A DNA stretch of 64,000 nt, taken from NCBI GenBank assembly GCA_014773175.1, contig VXCM01000035.1, positions 1 to 64,000 on the forward strand. Reading direction: 5' to 3'. This DNA is from Lucifuga dentata. Taxonomy: Eukaryota > Chordata > Actinopteri > Ophidiiformes > Bythitidae. Shown in pieces: positions 1 through 12,500 of this stretch (its first letter is position 1; every line of letters begins with the position of its first letter). A program made the translations under genes and the position numbers. The notes under the pieces were generated by a model. That model was not told the DNA's origin, made no database searches, and saw only the letters and a program-made list of their open reading frames with translations.

Positions 1-33
1 CTGTTTTTTACGTGTCCTTGAATGACAATAAAG

Positions 34-64
<31 letters not shown>

Positions 65-65
65 G
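1..65. repeat. Retroposon-like 3' tail followed by (TATC)n microsatellite
   Basis: Positions 18-34 read TTGAATGACAATAAAGT, the form of the 3' end of L2/CR1-type fish LINEs, which terminate in a short tandem repeat. A (TATC)n run follows at about 35-63 and abuts the next wnk1 exon, so the repeat itself supplies the polypyrimidine tract and the AG (TCTAG). The assignment to a LINE class is inference from this short motif. Confidence 0.45.
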
Positions 66-135
66 GCAGAGGCAGAAGAAACTGAATTGGACCAGCAGCA
101 GCTTCACTATCAGCAGACCAGTCTCTCACACCCAT
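66..135 (+). CDS. wnk1: wnk1 exon: [20 protein letters not shown] segment
   Basis: Acceptor TCTAG at 61-65, donor gtaaga at 136. It starts in frame GCA GAG and ends with one base (T) of a split codon. The [16 protein letters not shown] segment matches the WNK1 stretch just after the region following the autoinhibitory domain. An alternative acceptor (gcag, 66-69) four bases downstream is possible. Confidence 0.85.
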
Positions 136-2999
136 GTAAGATCCTGCAATTTAGAGATTTAGCAGAACAACCCTTTTCCACATTCTACCCCATTCATTCT
201 CTGCCTGCTAAGGATCTTTGACAATTACATATATGGATTGTAAAGATCTATCTGTGATTTCTTTTATTAAAATGTTTTTGAATTTACACCTAAATCAATC
301 AGTCATTTCCCATGTTATGCTTATCATGCATTATGCATATATGTTTATATATGCTTATTCGATATATAAAATACTGGAAGCAACTTGTGTGAGCTTGTTT
401 GAAGAAACCCATTTATACTGTATGTTGAAAATCTGTGATTTATGAATTATGGCTTGGTTCCACTCCCAGCACCTCCTCCTAAAACACACTAGTCAAATTG
501 GTGCATAAAACCAACAAAACATTTGCTTGATAGATGATATTTACTTTAATGCCATTCATCATCATGAAAAGGTCATTTTAGTCTGATTCCCTCCTAAACA
601 AATATTTAAAAAAATGTCTTCCAGTAGTTGAGCTGACTTGATAACGTACTGTGTTAAATTATTAATTCTTCGACATTTAATGAATACATTTTGCCTCTCT
701 CTCTCCTAGCTGAAGTGGACAGCAGCCAGTGTTCCTCAGTTTTCTCTACAGACTCCCCCCACCTGGGTCANCCCCTCCACCCCCTCAGCAACCCCGCAGC
801 CACATCCAGCCTACACCCTGCCACCGCAGCCAATGGTGAGTGCCTATGCCATCAAAATAAGATAGTATGCACGTGTAGTGTTTGAATACACTTTTAAAAA
901 GGAGGACATATTCAACGCATCTGTGAGTTTAGCTCTGTAACATCATCATGCATGTGTGTTACAGTTTTCCATACTCACAGATGTGCTGAAAATGATTTGT
1001 CTCAGATTGAAGTTCGTTTTGCATCCTGATTTGGAGTGGGAGTGAGCTGTTTGCAGCATTTGTGAGTGTGACGGGGGATATGTAACTGTGTGTGTTGAGC
1101 TAAATTTACAAGAGCATGTTGGTGATGGGTTTTATTCACCTTTGACCTGAGGAAGAGGAGTACCAGAAGGTATTTAATTTGTTTTCCCCCAACCAGGCAT
1201 GTGACCCATAGAGCAGAAAGCGCACAACAATACAGCCTTTGTCTGCTTAACTCAGCAAAGCGTTACTCAGTTAGATATATAGTCCATCAGACAATGAGTC
1301 AGCCAGCTAGTCACTCCACCTGTTATTTAGCCAGTTAGCAAGCAAGCTAGTGACCCAGCTAGACAGTCAACCACTCAGTAAGACAGCGAGCCTTCCAGAT
1401 TCTGTTGTATTTCATTGTAGATATACCTGTTAGACACTCTCTTCAGCCTCTCAGAGGTCATGTATCTCTCTCCATTCAGTCCTTCTGTTTCTACCACCCA
1501 CTCCCTTCTTTCTCTCCTTCCCTCAGTCCTCCATATACTGAATGTTACCATCCATTCTCCTACATCTCATCTTCCTACACACTCAGTTATGGCGTCTATT
1601 GTTTTTCAGTAGCTATTGTTTTATTATTGGTCATTGTATTGTGTTGTACATTTGTTTCTTTTTTACACTTCTAAATGTATGAGAGTAAGTGGAAATGTAA
1701 CTTTATGACTTGATATCATTTTCTATTTTATAACTATTTTAGCTACAATGATTTATTTTGTTTTGTGTTGAGTTTTACCTGACCCTTTTCCTATGGCTCT
1801 ACATTATAGTTTGTTTTTACGTGTCTTATGGTTATGTTGTTATTTTATTGGGTTTTTTTTTCTATGTTTAGATAAGTTGTTCTATGGTTTTGTGTTTTAA
1901 TTTCTGTATGTTTGTTTTTCATGTTGATACCTCCCTCTTCCATTCTCCTTGCGGCCTGCAGCCTGTGTCCCGTCGAAATCGTAGCATGTCTGTTTGCGTC
2001 CCCTCCTCCTTCTCTTACGCCTTTCCTCATGTCCCTCCACTCCTGGCTGTTCCTCCAAAGCGGCCCTCCACTCCTCCTCCAGACCTGTCCTCCTCATCCT
2101 CCTACACCCCCTGCAGTCCTCTCGCAGCTGAGAGGAACACGTTTGCTGGCCGCCTCTCCAAGGCCCTGGAGACGGTCCTACCCATTCACTCCGCTTCCTC
2201 TCTGCCCAGGGCCAGGCAGCGGAGGGCCAGCCTACCTGCCCTCTTCTCCACCCCTGTAGGTTCACAACCTCAACCCCCAGGGGTCACAGCAGAACCAAGA
2301 AGGAAAGGAGAGACAGAGAGAGAGAGAGAGATGAGGGATAGGAGCCAAAGAGGTGTTAGTTGCTCAGAAATGTGCCTGTATCTACTGAGGTATTTCCAGT
2401 ATTATTGTGTATAGAAACAAATTTTGGCTTTCATGACAGCTTACCATTTCTTGCACAAATCTCAGTGATTCATTCTAATTACTGATTGACAAGCTAAATG
2501 AAAAGTTTAATGAAACAGCATGACTGTTTTATTACTTATGTTTATGCAACACAATCATTTGTTGCAGCTTTATACACTGTAGAGACAAACAAAACACAAA
2601 ACAATCACATCAAGAAATCAAATTTGCTTGCCAATTAATTGGATTTTCAGCAGCAGATGCAGCCTAGCAAATACTTTGAACTGATTTAATACCAAAGCAG
2701 CTTTCCCATTTCCTTTATTTTATCAGTTATGCAGTTAAATATACTCTCATGATCAGATATTGAATGTTTTGTAACTTTATGATGCAGGACAACTATTTAT
2801 CAATGAGAAAATGGCTAAAATAAAAAAGAAAAGCATGTTTTATTGAATTCATAATATATGTAGTGAGACAAAAACTGACTTGTAATGTAATAAGGCAATA
2901 TTAAAACTTTTTAGGGAATTTTTCAAGTTGCACCTCAATGTTTATAATCAGGCTGAGGACATTGTGTTTGATCAGTCTTAGACTTAATGTCCATCTATT

Positions 3000-3051
<52 letters not shown>

Positions 3052-6000
3052 ACAGACCATCATGTATTCATATCAAATACAGATTTTACTGGTTGGACCT
3101 TTAGCTTTGCTCTGGTACAAATGGCTACTTTTCTGTTCATCTGCTGTCAGAAAGACTGCTCATATTTATTTTTTGCATTTTTAAAAAATAATTCAAAATT
3201 AGTTGGGGGGCCACACCTTTGTGGCCAAATTTGTTTTCAGTCTTTCTCCTGTCTAGTGAAGACAAGGGATAAAACACCATTACATCATTCCACAGGAGAA
3301 AAAACAATTGGCATCAGCCTCTGAAAAATGGTTCTTTTTGACCATTTTTATTTTGCAAACACAGATTGAGACCTACGTCCTCTTTTGAGCTTTGTCTGAA
3401 GAATAAACAATAAGCCAAACACGTTTATTTGTGTACTAGGTCAAGAATATTTCCTGTCGCAGTCTGCAAATACTTAATGATGAGGTATAAATTCTGGAGG
3501 GAGAACAAGACAGAACTGAAAGACAGTTTTTCTGAAAGCAGATGCTTCACAAGATGATTTAGCTTAGAGGCTGCCTTTGTTCTTTGTTGTTTTTGTATTT
3601 AATACCCCACGGTCTCTCTGCCTGTGACCTGTCGGCATATCTCCCACTTTCTGTCTCATCTCTGTGCTGTCTGCCTCTGACTCTGTGTGCTTGCCTATCT
3701 GCGTTCCAGTGTATCTTGGTTTATCTGTCTGTTTTAGTAGCTTTGTGTCTTTACACTACCCTTCATCTCTTCACTTCCTTCTACAGCTTTTAGGTAGTTT
3801 CTCTTTTATCCTAACAATCCTTTTGTCTCTATTGTGGAGGGAGAATATGTGGCCCTTTGCTCTTATTGTTTTGAAATGATGCTCTCTTTGATACACTGTT
3901 TTTTCCAGTTCATGGTGGCCTTTGCTTTGGTTCTCTCTGAGTTGCTGTCTCTCATTTTTAAACACATTGTATCTCATTGTCACAGCAGCATTCAATGCCA
4001 CACCCCTACAGTGGAGGAGCAAGCGGAGGAGGGGGAGGAGGGGGCTTCCCTTTACAAACTCTTCCTGANCCCCTACAGTGGAGGAGCAAGCGGAGGAGGG
4101 GGAGGAGGGGGCTTCCCTTTACAAACTCTTCCTGAACCCCCTACTATTTTCTTCCCCACCATCCCCGAGCGCCCCATTTCCTTCTCTCCTCCACCCACTG
4201 GCCCCCCAAAGGCCTACAACAACCAACGACGCAAGAGCACATCCATTCTTGAGGCACACACCAGACACTTCCAGCCTGCCTACACTCGATATGGGAGCAG
4301 CTTGCACCCCTTTTCTGGAATGGAGGGTGCTGAGACCCCCTCTCTCTTTATGGTCAGCCCTGGTTTTGCAGCAGTAGCCCAAAGACTTGGAGTTGGGGAG
4401 CCCCTGCATCTTCCTGGACAATCTGACCCAAGTGTGTATGGCTATAAAGATGTAAGAGCAGAGCACGAGGAAGCAGTGAGGAGATTAAGCCTAAACCAAG
4501 CTGCACTGTTGGACCATTATGAAGCAATGGCATATGGCGGATACCCAATGACTGCACACCAGCTTTCTCACTTGACTTTCCATCAGCAGAGGCAAGCAGC
4601 AGCTGCAGCTGCTAGTTTGGGTTATGATCCTGGTCCGCCACCTCAACCAGGGTTCTTGCATCCACACATCATGCAAAGAATGAGTGCCCACAGTCCTTTA
4701 CCATCCATGAGTGTGTCTGCTGGTGCCTCTGCATCATCTTCATCATCTGATGGGTGCTATCCTGCACCCCAGCACACTTCCCCTTCCTCCTTCTCAATGT
4801 CTGTTCCTCCAGTGATGAGCGAAGCACCACCATCTACTGGAAGCGTTATTGACTTTCATTTAGCTGCAGCTGCTGCCGCTGCTGCTGGTGACCCAAGCCT
4901 CTTGGCATCCAGACTTTACCGGGCCCGCAGGAGTNTGCTGCCGCTGCTGCTGGTGACCCAAGCCTCTTGGCATCCAGACTTTACCGGGCCCGCAGGAGTT
5001 CAATGGACCTCCCACTAGAAGACAACACTGGAGCAACTTCAGGTGGATCTGGTTCATACAGCCGTCTTCAGCCAGTTACAGAAGAGCTGTATACATATGT
5101 TAGTCCTGAACTCCCCTTACCTCCAGGAAATCTTCTCCTTCACCATGTAGGAGTAACCATGAAGGATAGAAGCCCAGAACCTTCTAGTGACTCTCTGGCT
5201 TCCTCTGATGCAGGGGAGTTCCAGTCACCTCCTCCCCCACCTCTCCTCCCAGCATTTGACTCCTCAGCTGCTCAGTCTATCCCTCACTTGTCCTCCACTG
5301 CTCTCTGTGATTCATCGGGGGGGATGATTTCCACAGAGCCCCAGGGACATCCACCATCCATGCAGAACTTTCTCCCCCCTACCCCATCCGCTGAGCTTCC
5401 AGTCAGGGGTGCATCATCAACTCAGCTGGAGTCTCTGATGCAGAACCCCTGGGCCCGGCACGGAGGGGTGGTACCAGCCCAACCTGATATGACGTATCAT
5501 GAGTCGTTGCTGGCCATGCAGGCCACTAAATCTACGCTGGTACTGAGACTAGACCAGAAAATACAGCTAGAGCCCTGAGTCAAGTACTAGTTGAAATTAC
5601 TTTAGTTAGTTTTCAATTGAGGTCATTAGACTCTCTCTCTCTCTTTTAGCTACCCCTTCCTGTGTCTGTAAATCCCTTTTGCCAGTCTGTAATTAAAAAA
5701 ATTCATTCATGGGTAATCAATTTAGGGTAGCTTGAAAGAAAATCTAATCTAATCAGTCAGTCGTGTAAAATTAATTCATCCATGAAAAGTAACTAAGACG
5801 GTTTAAAACGGTAACTTGACTCAGGGCCTCTATGCCAGTCCCTGTTGTTTTTTTCCCCCCACCAACCCAGCAGCCCCAGCTGACTCCTATTTTAATGAAG
5901 TCTGATTTTTGCTAAACATTCAGTCCCTGTGGTTATGATTTTAACCCCCTCTAGCCATACCAGCCCTCCAAAGAGAGTCTCATGGACTGATTTCATAATG

Positions 6001-9000
6001 TCTCATGTTATTCACCCACTGACTATGTTAGATTGTAGGTCAGAATTAATGGAAAAAATTATTGAGCATTGGCTAATTGGTCCCGCCTCAGTAGAGATTT
6101 AGAGATCAGAGCAATACTGAGAGCAGGTCTTTCCAACCAAAGCCAAGATCTATGTAAGAATATTTGTCGAATCATGTTAAATTATGCTACATGTAGCAAA
6201 GCACCTTATATAGCAATACATATGCTATATTAGTGTATATTCCTATTGTATAATGAAAAATGAAAATGTGAGAAAATGATGACAGGGAAAATCCAGCTCA
6301 TACTTTTAGAAAGGGGCATTCAGAAGTTAGTCTTTGAGACACTCTGGTGGACAAGCTTTATAAGCAAATTGTCTAAGCCTCCTTTCTGTCTTTTCATTGT
6401 GTATTTGATGTAATTGTCCTTATTAGTAAGTAATACTTTGTCTGTATGTTCATATATGATGGTATATGAGAAATGTGTGTTTGTGCGGGTATACTATTTG
6501 TATGGTATACTTGTAATTTTGCTCATACAAATCCAAAGTCCAACTGCTACCTACCTTGTGAATCTTCATATCACTAAAAACGTCAGTATGTAACTATATT
6601 TTCTCAACCTCTACACATTTATTATGATTTTCTTCATATGCTGCATGAATGTTGCCCACTCAATAAGACAGTTGTCAAAGTAAAGATATTAAAACCTTGT
6701 GACTTTGTTGATTTGTATGGACAAACACACAGAAACATACAACAAAAACGCGGGGGCTTGGACACGGCTAGCAATGTAACAATGCAAGTAGACATTTCAT
6801 TTGTATAATTTAAATTCTTGCTGTCGTTCTTTGTTGTGTTGCTGAAGACCCTGGCTTTACATCAGTTCATTTAGCTTATTGTTTTGTCGTTCTCTGCTCA
6901 GACTGTTCTTATACAGGGTTCAAAGGTCAGAGTTGACCAGGTCACGTTAAACCCTTAGAATGCTGACATCATCACCTTTTCTTTCTTCATTGTTCGCTCT
7001 GAATCTCATGATTACTGACTTTTCTTCTAATTCCTTCTGATCATTTTGTCATTACATCTATTTTTTTTCCATTTCATTTATTTTAAGTTCTTGATCTTAT
7101 GCCTTATTATATTTCTGTACTATGAATTCCTTAACTGTGTTTGAGTTATTTTTCTGTGAATACTGATGTTAGCAGAGGGTAGGTTGTAGCGTGTTTGGTG
7201 CAACTATACTTGTATAAGCTCCCACCAAACTCGAGAGGGGGAAGCTTGGTACAAGTATGAACTTGCCTCCAGCCTTCTAAGGGTTCATTTCACATTAGAT
7301 TAATCACAAATGTCCAATTCCTCCAGTGCTGCTGTCCTGTAGTACCACAGATTACCAAAGAATTTACACCAGATTAGCCAAAATCATTTTGAGGGAAAGG
7401 TACAGGCCTGTCTGGCTTTTTGTTGACAAAAAATTGACCAGGATTGGAAATGAAACTGCAAAGTTCAGATTCAATCATCTGCAGATTTCAATGTTTGCAG
7501 TATCTGTATTCCTGCTTTGAAAACCACAGTCAGGTTTTACTTTGTGTTTGTTTTTTTTTTTTTNTTTTTTTTTTTTTTGTTTGTTTTTTTTGACTGTATA
7601 ACATCCACTTACAGTTGATGCCACTTAGGGCCCAACGTGCATGAAATACCCTTGTACTCACACCCCGATTAACCCCAGTACTGTGCCTGTACTGTTGTAA
7701 GCTGTGTATATGTGCATATACATAACTATTGGTGTTTGTGTATTGCCGGATGGATTGATTTGTGTGCATGTGTGCATACACAAGAAGTGAATCAACACTG
7801 AAAACTGATCAGTAGAGAAGACAAGTACCTTGTGTTTGCAGTCACATGCAGTGTTGCTTCAGCTGAAACCCAAAGTTTCCTAGAAGCTGTAAATTTTTTC
7901 TCATTATTTCTTGTTCTTTCCTCTCCTTTTTGCCAATCTCCCCTTTCTTTCCCTATCTCTTAATTCCACCTGTTTTTATTTCAACAACACCCCTTCTCTG
8001 CTGCTTTGTCTATTTTCTTTCTATTAATCTGTCTCTAAGCAGCAGGCTCAGGCTCCAACCCCCCAGTCCACTCCAGGAGCCTCTTTGACCCCTGCCACCT
8101 CCCAGCCAGCGCCCCCTGGGACCCCCCAGCAGGTAAGACCATATCAGCCAATGTCAACAACAGTGACTTTGTTACTTTTGTAAGCAGGTTCTTGACCATA
8201 ACCGTGACCATCTAACACTGAGCAAAATTATGTTTGTCAATCTGTAAAGTGGCGCTGGTTCTGTGTATGTCTGCCTCTGTGTCTACTTCTTGTTTTGTCT
8301 AACCCTCCCTATTTCTCATTTTTTAATGCCACATTCCCGTGATGCCAAAAAACCTCAAGGGAGATAAAATATAAGATAAAAATACCCAAGTCCTGTTTTT
8401 TGTGCTTATGCAGCAGTAAATCCTAATTCAGCTTTCTGTTTGAAGTTGTTGCCTTTGCTTCAAGGTAAATCCACAGCACCAGGTCTTTGCCTACAGTAAT
8501 ACCACAGACTTCTTGAAGTGCAAACCACTGTTGTGATTAAATCAGCCATAAACTGATGTGACTGAGCATAAAATTCCATTTTAATTGGAGATTAAAAAAA
8601 AAAAATGTTTTGCCTGGATTTCTGCTCTGAAACTAACAAAGTAGTGATTTTCCTCACTGTTAACTCATGTTGTTGCTTCATCATGTTAAGATGAAGAGTG
8701 ATATACCAACCCATTGTAACATATTTTCATTTTGGAAGAACCATTGTTATGTTTATTGATTATGTTTTAACTCTTAAAAATTGGTGCTCTCTTAGTACTT
8801 TTTAACAGTGCTGTCACATGCCTGATATCTTAATTTGGAATGAAACTGCAAATGTAAATGGCTTTCTGGAAAATGGTTTCTGGTTTAGATGTTTGAAAAA
8901 GACATTTTAATGTATACATCAAATAGAAGTAACCAAAGAAGAATCAGATTTATCAAAGTAGAAAAAGGACATGTTTACATTTATTTACATTTAGATTTAT

Positions 9001-9446
9001 TTATTCAGTAATTTATCCCCCCATCTCCCACCCCCGCTAGGTCATTCCATCCAGTCAGTCAAGCAGCACGTCAATTCAGAGCCCCACACACACACCGTTG
9101 CCACAGGCATCTGCACAGGTAAAACACACACGCACTGCAATATATATAAACATTACATAATAAACACATGCCTAATGCATTTTCAGCTCAGAACTGGAGC
9201 TCTGCAGACACATTATTGATTCATGAACTCTCATAAATGTCTGCATTCATCTATATCACACACACACACACACATACACACACACACCTGCTTATATATA
9301 CTATAGGTATACACAGTGCATTTGCAAAAATATACAAAATTCAAAACTGAAACCAATCTAATAACCTCAAGATGCTGATACACAGTCTGCAGTTCTGTTT
9401 TTATTCTACAAAACCCACGCACACATGCATACATGACAGACGTGCA

Positions 9447-9504
<58 letters not shown>

Positions 9505-9505
9505 N

Positions 9506-9561
<56 letters not shown>

Positions 9562-12500
9562 CAATCACATCTGCAGTTATCAGAACCACATCAAAGCTCA
9601 TTTGATTAACTCAAAATCTGAACGGTTGTCACTAATCAGTCTTTTTGAGTCTTTGGTTATTTGTGTCATTCTTGGTCTTTGTATTACATGGCATGTTTTG
9701 TTCATCTTGAATTACTTTCTTTGTGTTTTTAAACTCAGATTTTCATTTCAGTTTAATTTTTCTGTCTTCTTTCCATTTTCTTGCTTTGTCATCGGCGTGC
9801 TGCCTGCATTTATCATGGGGTTTGATCTGTGTGTTTTGCTTGTGTGTACATCTTGAATATATGTATGTGTGATTACTTATAATTTTGTCGTGTCGTTTTT
9901 TTATGTGGGATTTTTGTATACAAATGAATGTGTGCATTTGTGTATGTGTTTGTGTGTGTGTAGTGGTCTAACCTCAGTCCATCTCCTAGTATAGAACACT
10001 TTTATCTTCTCTACCAAGCTGCTCAGCTAGCTCTTGTTCAGGTAGAATTGTGTGGAAATTTGTAGGTGTCCATATGTGTGTGTGTTATATTGTGTAATGT
10101 ACATTTTACCAGTTGTGTGCAGAAACATTTTCTACATATTGTGCACGTGATGTGATTGATGCCTCTGTTTGATATGGATAACCGTTGTTATTAGTTCACC
10201 AAAAGTTGTTTCTGCTTATTGCAGAAACAACTTGATTAAAAATCCAGCTTTTCATTTAACTGGCAAATGTTTACAGGATTAAGATGAGCAATATTTCCTT
10301 GATCAGAGCAAGAATTAATAACACCAGATGGAGAATTTGGGCGACAGCAGGCAGTGACTAATGTCAAAAGATGTTTATATAAGAAAATGAAATTAGCTTA
10401 GTGCTATTTAAATATTTGCCACCTGTGGGTTTATAGAAATCGAGTGGATTGTAAACTGAAATGTCACGGATTTAATGAAGCTGATGCATAACTTTACGAT
10501 GTGAGAAATGCATTAGAGAAAGTATTCACAAATGACATTTCAACTTCCAGAACTTCCAACCTGGAATCATAGTGGAGTACAGTATGTTACGGTTGAGGGA
10601 GCACTGCAGCTCGCCACCTAGTGGAGAGGATGAGCAATTCTCACATATTCCCATTGAGGCTGAATTAAGATCATGACCCCTCGTGTCCCCAGAATGAAGC
10701 ATTTGAGCCCAAAAGTTGCTTCAGAATAGTTTCTAAAAATACTTAGTAACATATTGTGTGGAGGAAATGTTCAAAAAGGTTTTGAGTGCCTCAGTTTGTT
10801 CTCTGGTGCTTGGAAGGTTGCCCATCTACATTGTACAAAGAATTTGTTTGTCTTCGACCACATTTACAGTTGTATGTGAAGATCTGAGTTTTGCTTCGTG
10901 GTTGCATGATTTTTGTCTTTTTCTTGTGTGTATATTTCACACATTGTTGTTTGGTTTGAGGTGTTGTCAGTCGTACTTGTGATCCGTGTTCCAGTTCCCC
11001 TTGCTGAGTGGGTTGTTTAATGATCTCTTAGTCAGTCCAAACACTTAGTGGTGTCAGTAATGGGTCAGTGAACTGTTATTGATCGCCCTTTTGCTTTTAA
11101 AATAATTTATTGTGGAAGAACCCAGTATCAAATCTGTTTTTTCCTTGAGCAGGTCCATGTCTTTGTATTATGGCCTGTAATACACTTTATTTGAGCCAAC
11201 AGTTATATCAATGACCAGCTTTAGCTCACTGTCCCATTACCAAAGAGACTGATTGTAGCAGTCTGTGCTCATCACAATTGATAACCAGACAACCTACTGA
11301 ATTTTCTCAGGTTTATCTAACCTGTTTCCATTGCCCCTGCCACCCCCAACTCCCTTTTTGCCTCTTCTTCTCAATCTCACTCCTCTGCTCTTGCTTCTTC
11401 TTCTTCTTCCCCCTCTCCTTCCTTTTTCCTCAAATCATCTCACTGCCTTCTATACGTTTATACCTACTTACTTTCTCTCTCCTTTCATCCTCTGACCCAT
11501 TCTCCTCTTTTTTTTCCTACTCCTACTGGCCCTCTTCTTCCTGTCCTTCAGCCCACTGTAACTCCGTCGACCTCTACCGTTTCCTTGGTGAACCCCACTC
11601 CTCCATCGCCGTCCCTTCCCGTTACCATGTCAACAGGGGTTGTGGTTTCCACTCCCTCTCCTGTGCCACCCCCTGTTGGGGTGGGGCCTGCTATTATTTC
11701 CCCCCCTCCTCCTGTGCCTCAGCCACTGGCCACCATGGTGCCAATCATCAGTGTAGTCTCCACCCCGCCTGATACACCCATGGAAGCCCCTCCCCAGGTA
11801 CTGGTTATGGACAGTCAAACCCACCAAGTGTCATGTCCCTGTTTGCTGTGCTCATATTTGTAGAAGACAAATGCTGTTTGACTTTTTAAACACAGATATT
11901 TTTACAGATTGAAAGGAAAGATGGATGAATGAGTGAACAACAGTCCAGACTACTGACATATGATTTATTAATCTCTGCACCCTGAGAGTTTGGCTGTCAT
12001 GTAGTTGCTGTTGCTGCATTTGTTCTCTGTGGCTCTTCTGAATATGTGGATATTCTCAGTATTTATTTTAATAATGTTAATGTTGGCGGGGGGGGGGGGT
12101 NGGGGGGGGGGGGTTAAATTTTGGTTTAATGGAGAGTAGATCAGTCTCATTGGAACTTTGCTGTTTGTATGATGTAAGTCAATCAAAGCCTTAAAACAAT
12201 TTTAAAGTTGTGGAACATTCTAATTTTGATTGGTGATGCAGAGTTAATTAGTCCACAAAGTTTTAATTGGTCCATAGATAAATTTTTGGTGAATACAATG
12301 AAGCATACTTGTTAACAAATGTGTTCAGCAGTGTTAATTTTAAGCGACTGTCAGACTAACACCGCCTTCAGACGTCTTTTCAGTCCTAGCACAAGAGCCA
12401 ACTCTCTAGCAAAGAGTAGAGCTCTTTTTCTGTCATTGTTGATCATTTGTATATGTCAACCTTAAGACAGAGAAAAGTTTCTAATTTCTTCTGTTCTTTG

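Noticed and set aside
1897..2265. 122-codon antisense frame over a wnk1 exon
   Set aside because: Shadow of the GC-rich coding exon on the opposite strand. The + strand reading has clear WNK1 motifs.
4871..4999. Tandem duplication inside the HSN2 exon as a real protein repeat
   Set aside because: Exact identity, the intervening N and the same 64-base length at unrelated sites point to an assembly artefact.
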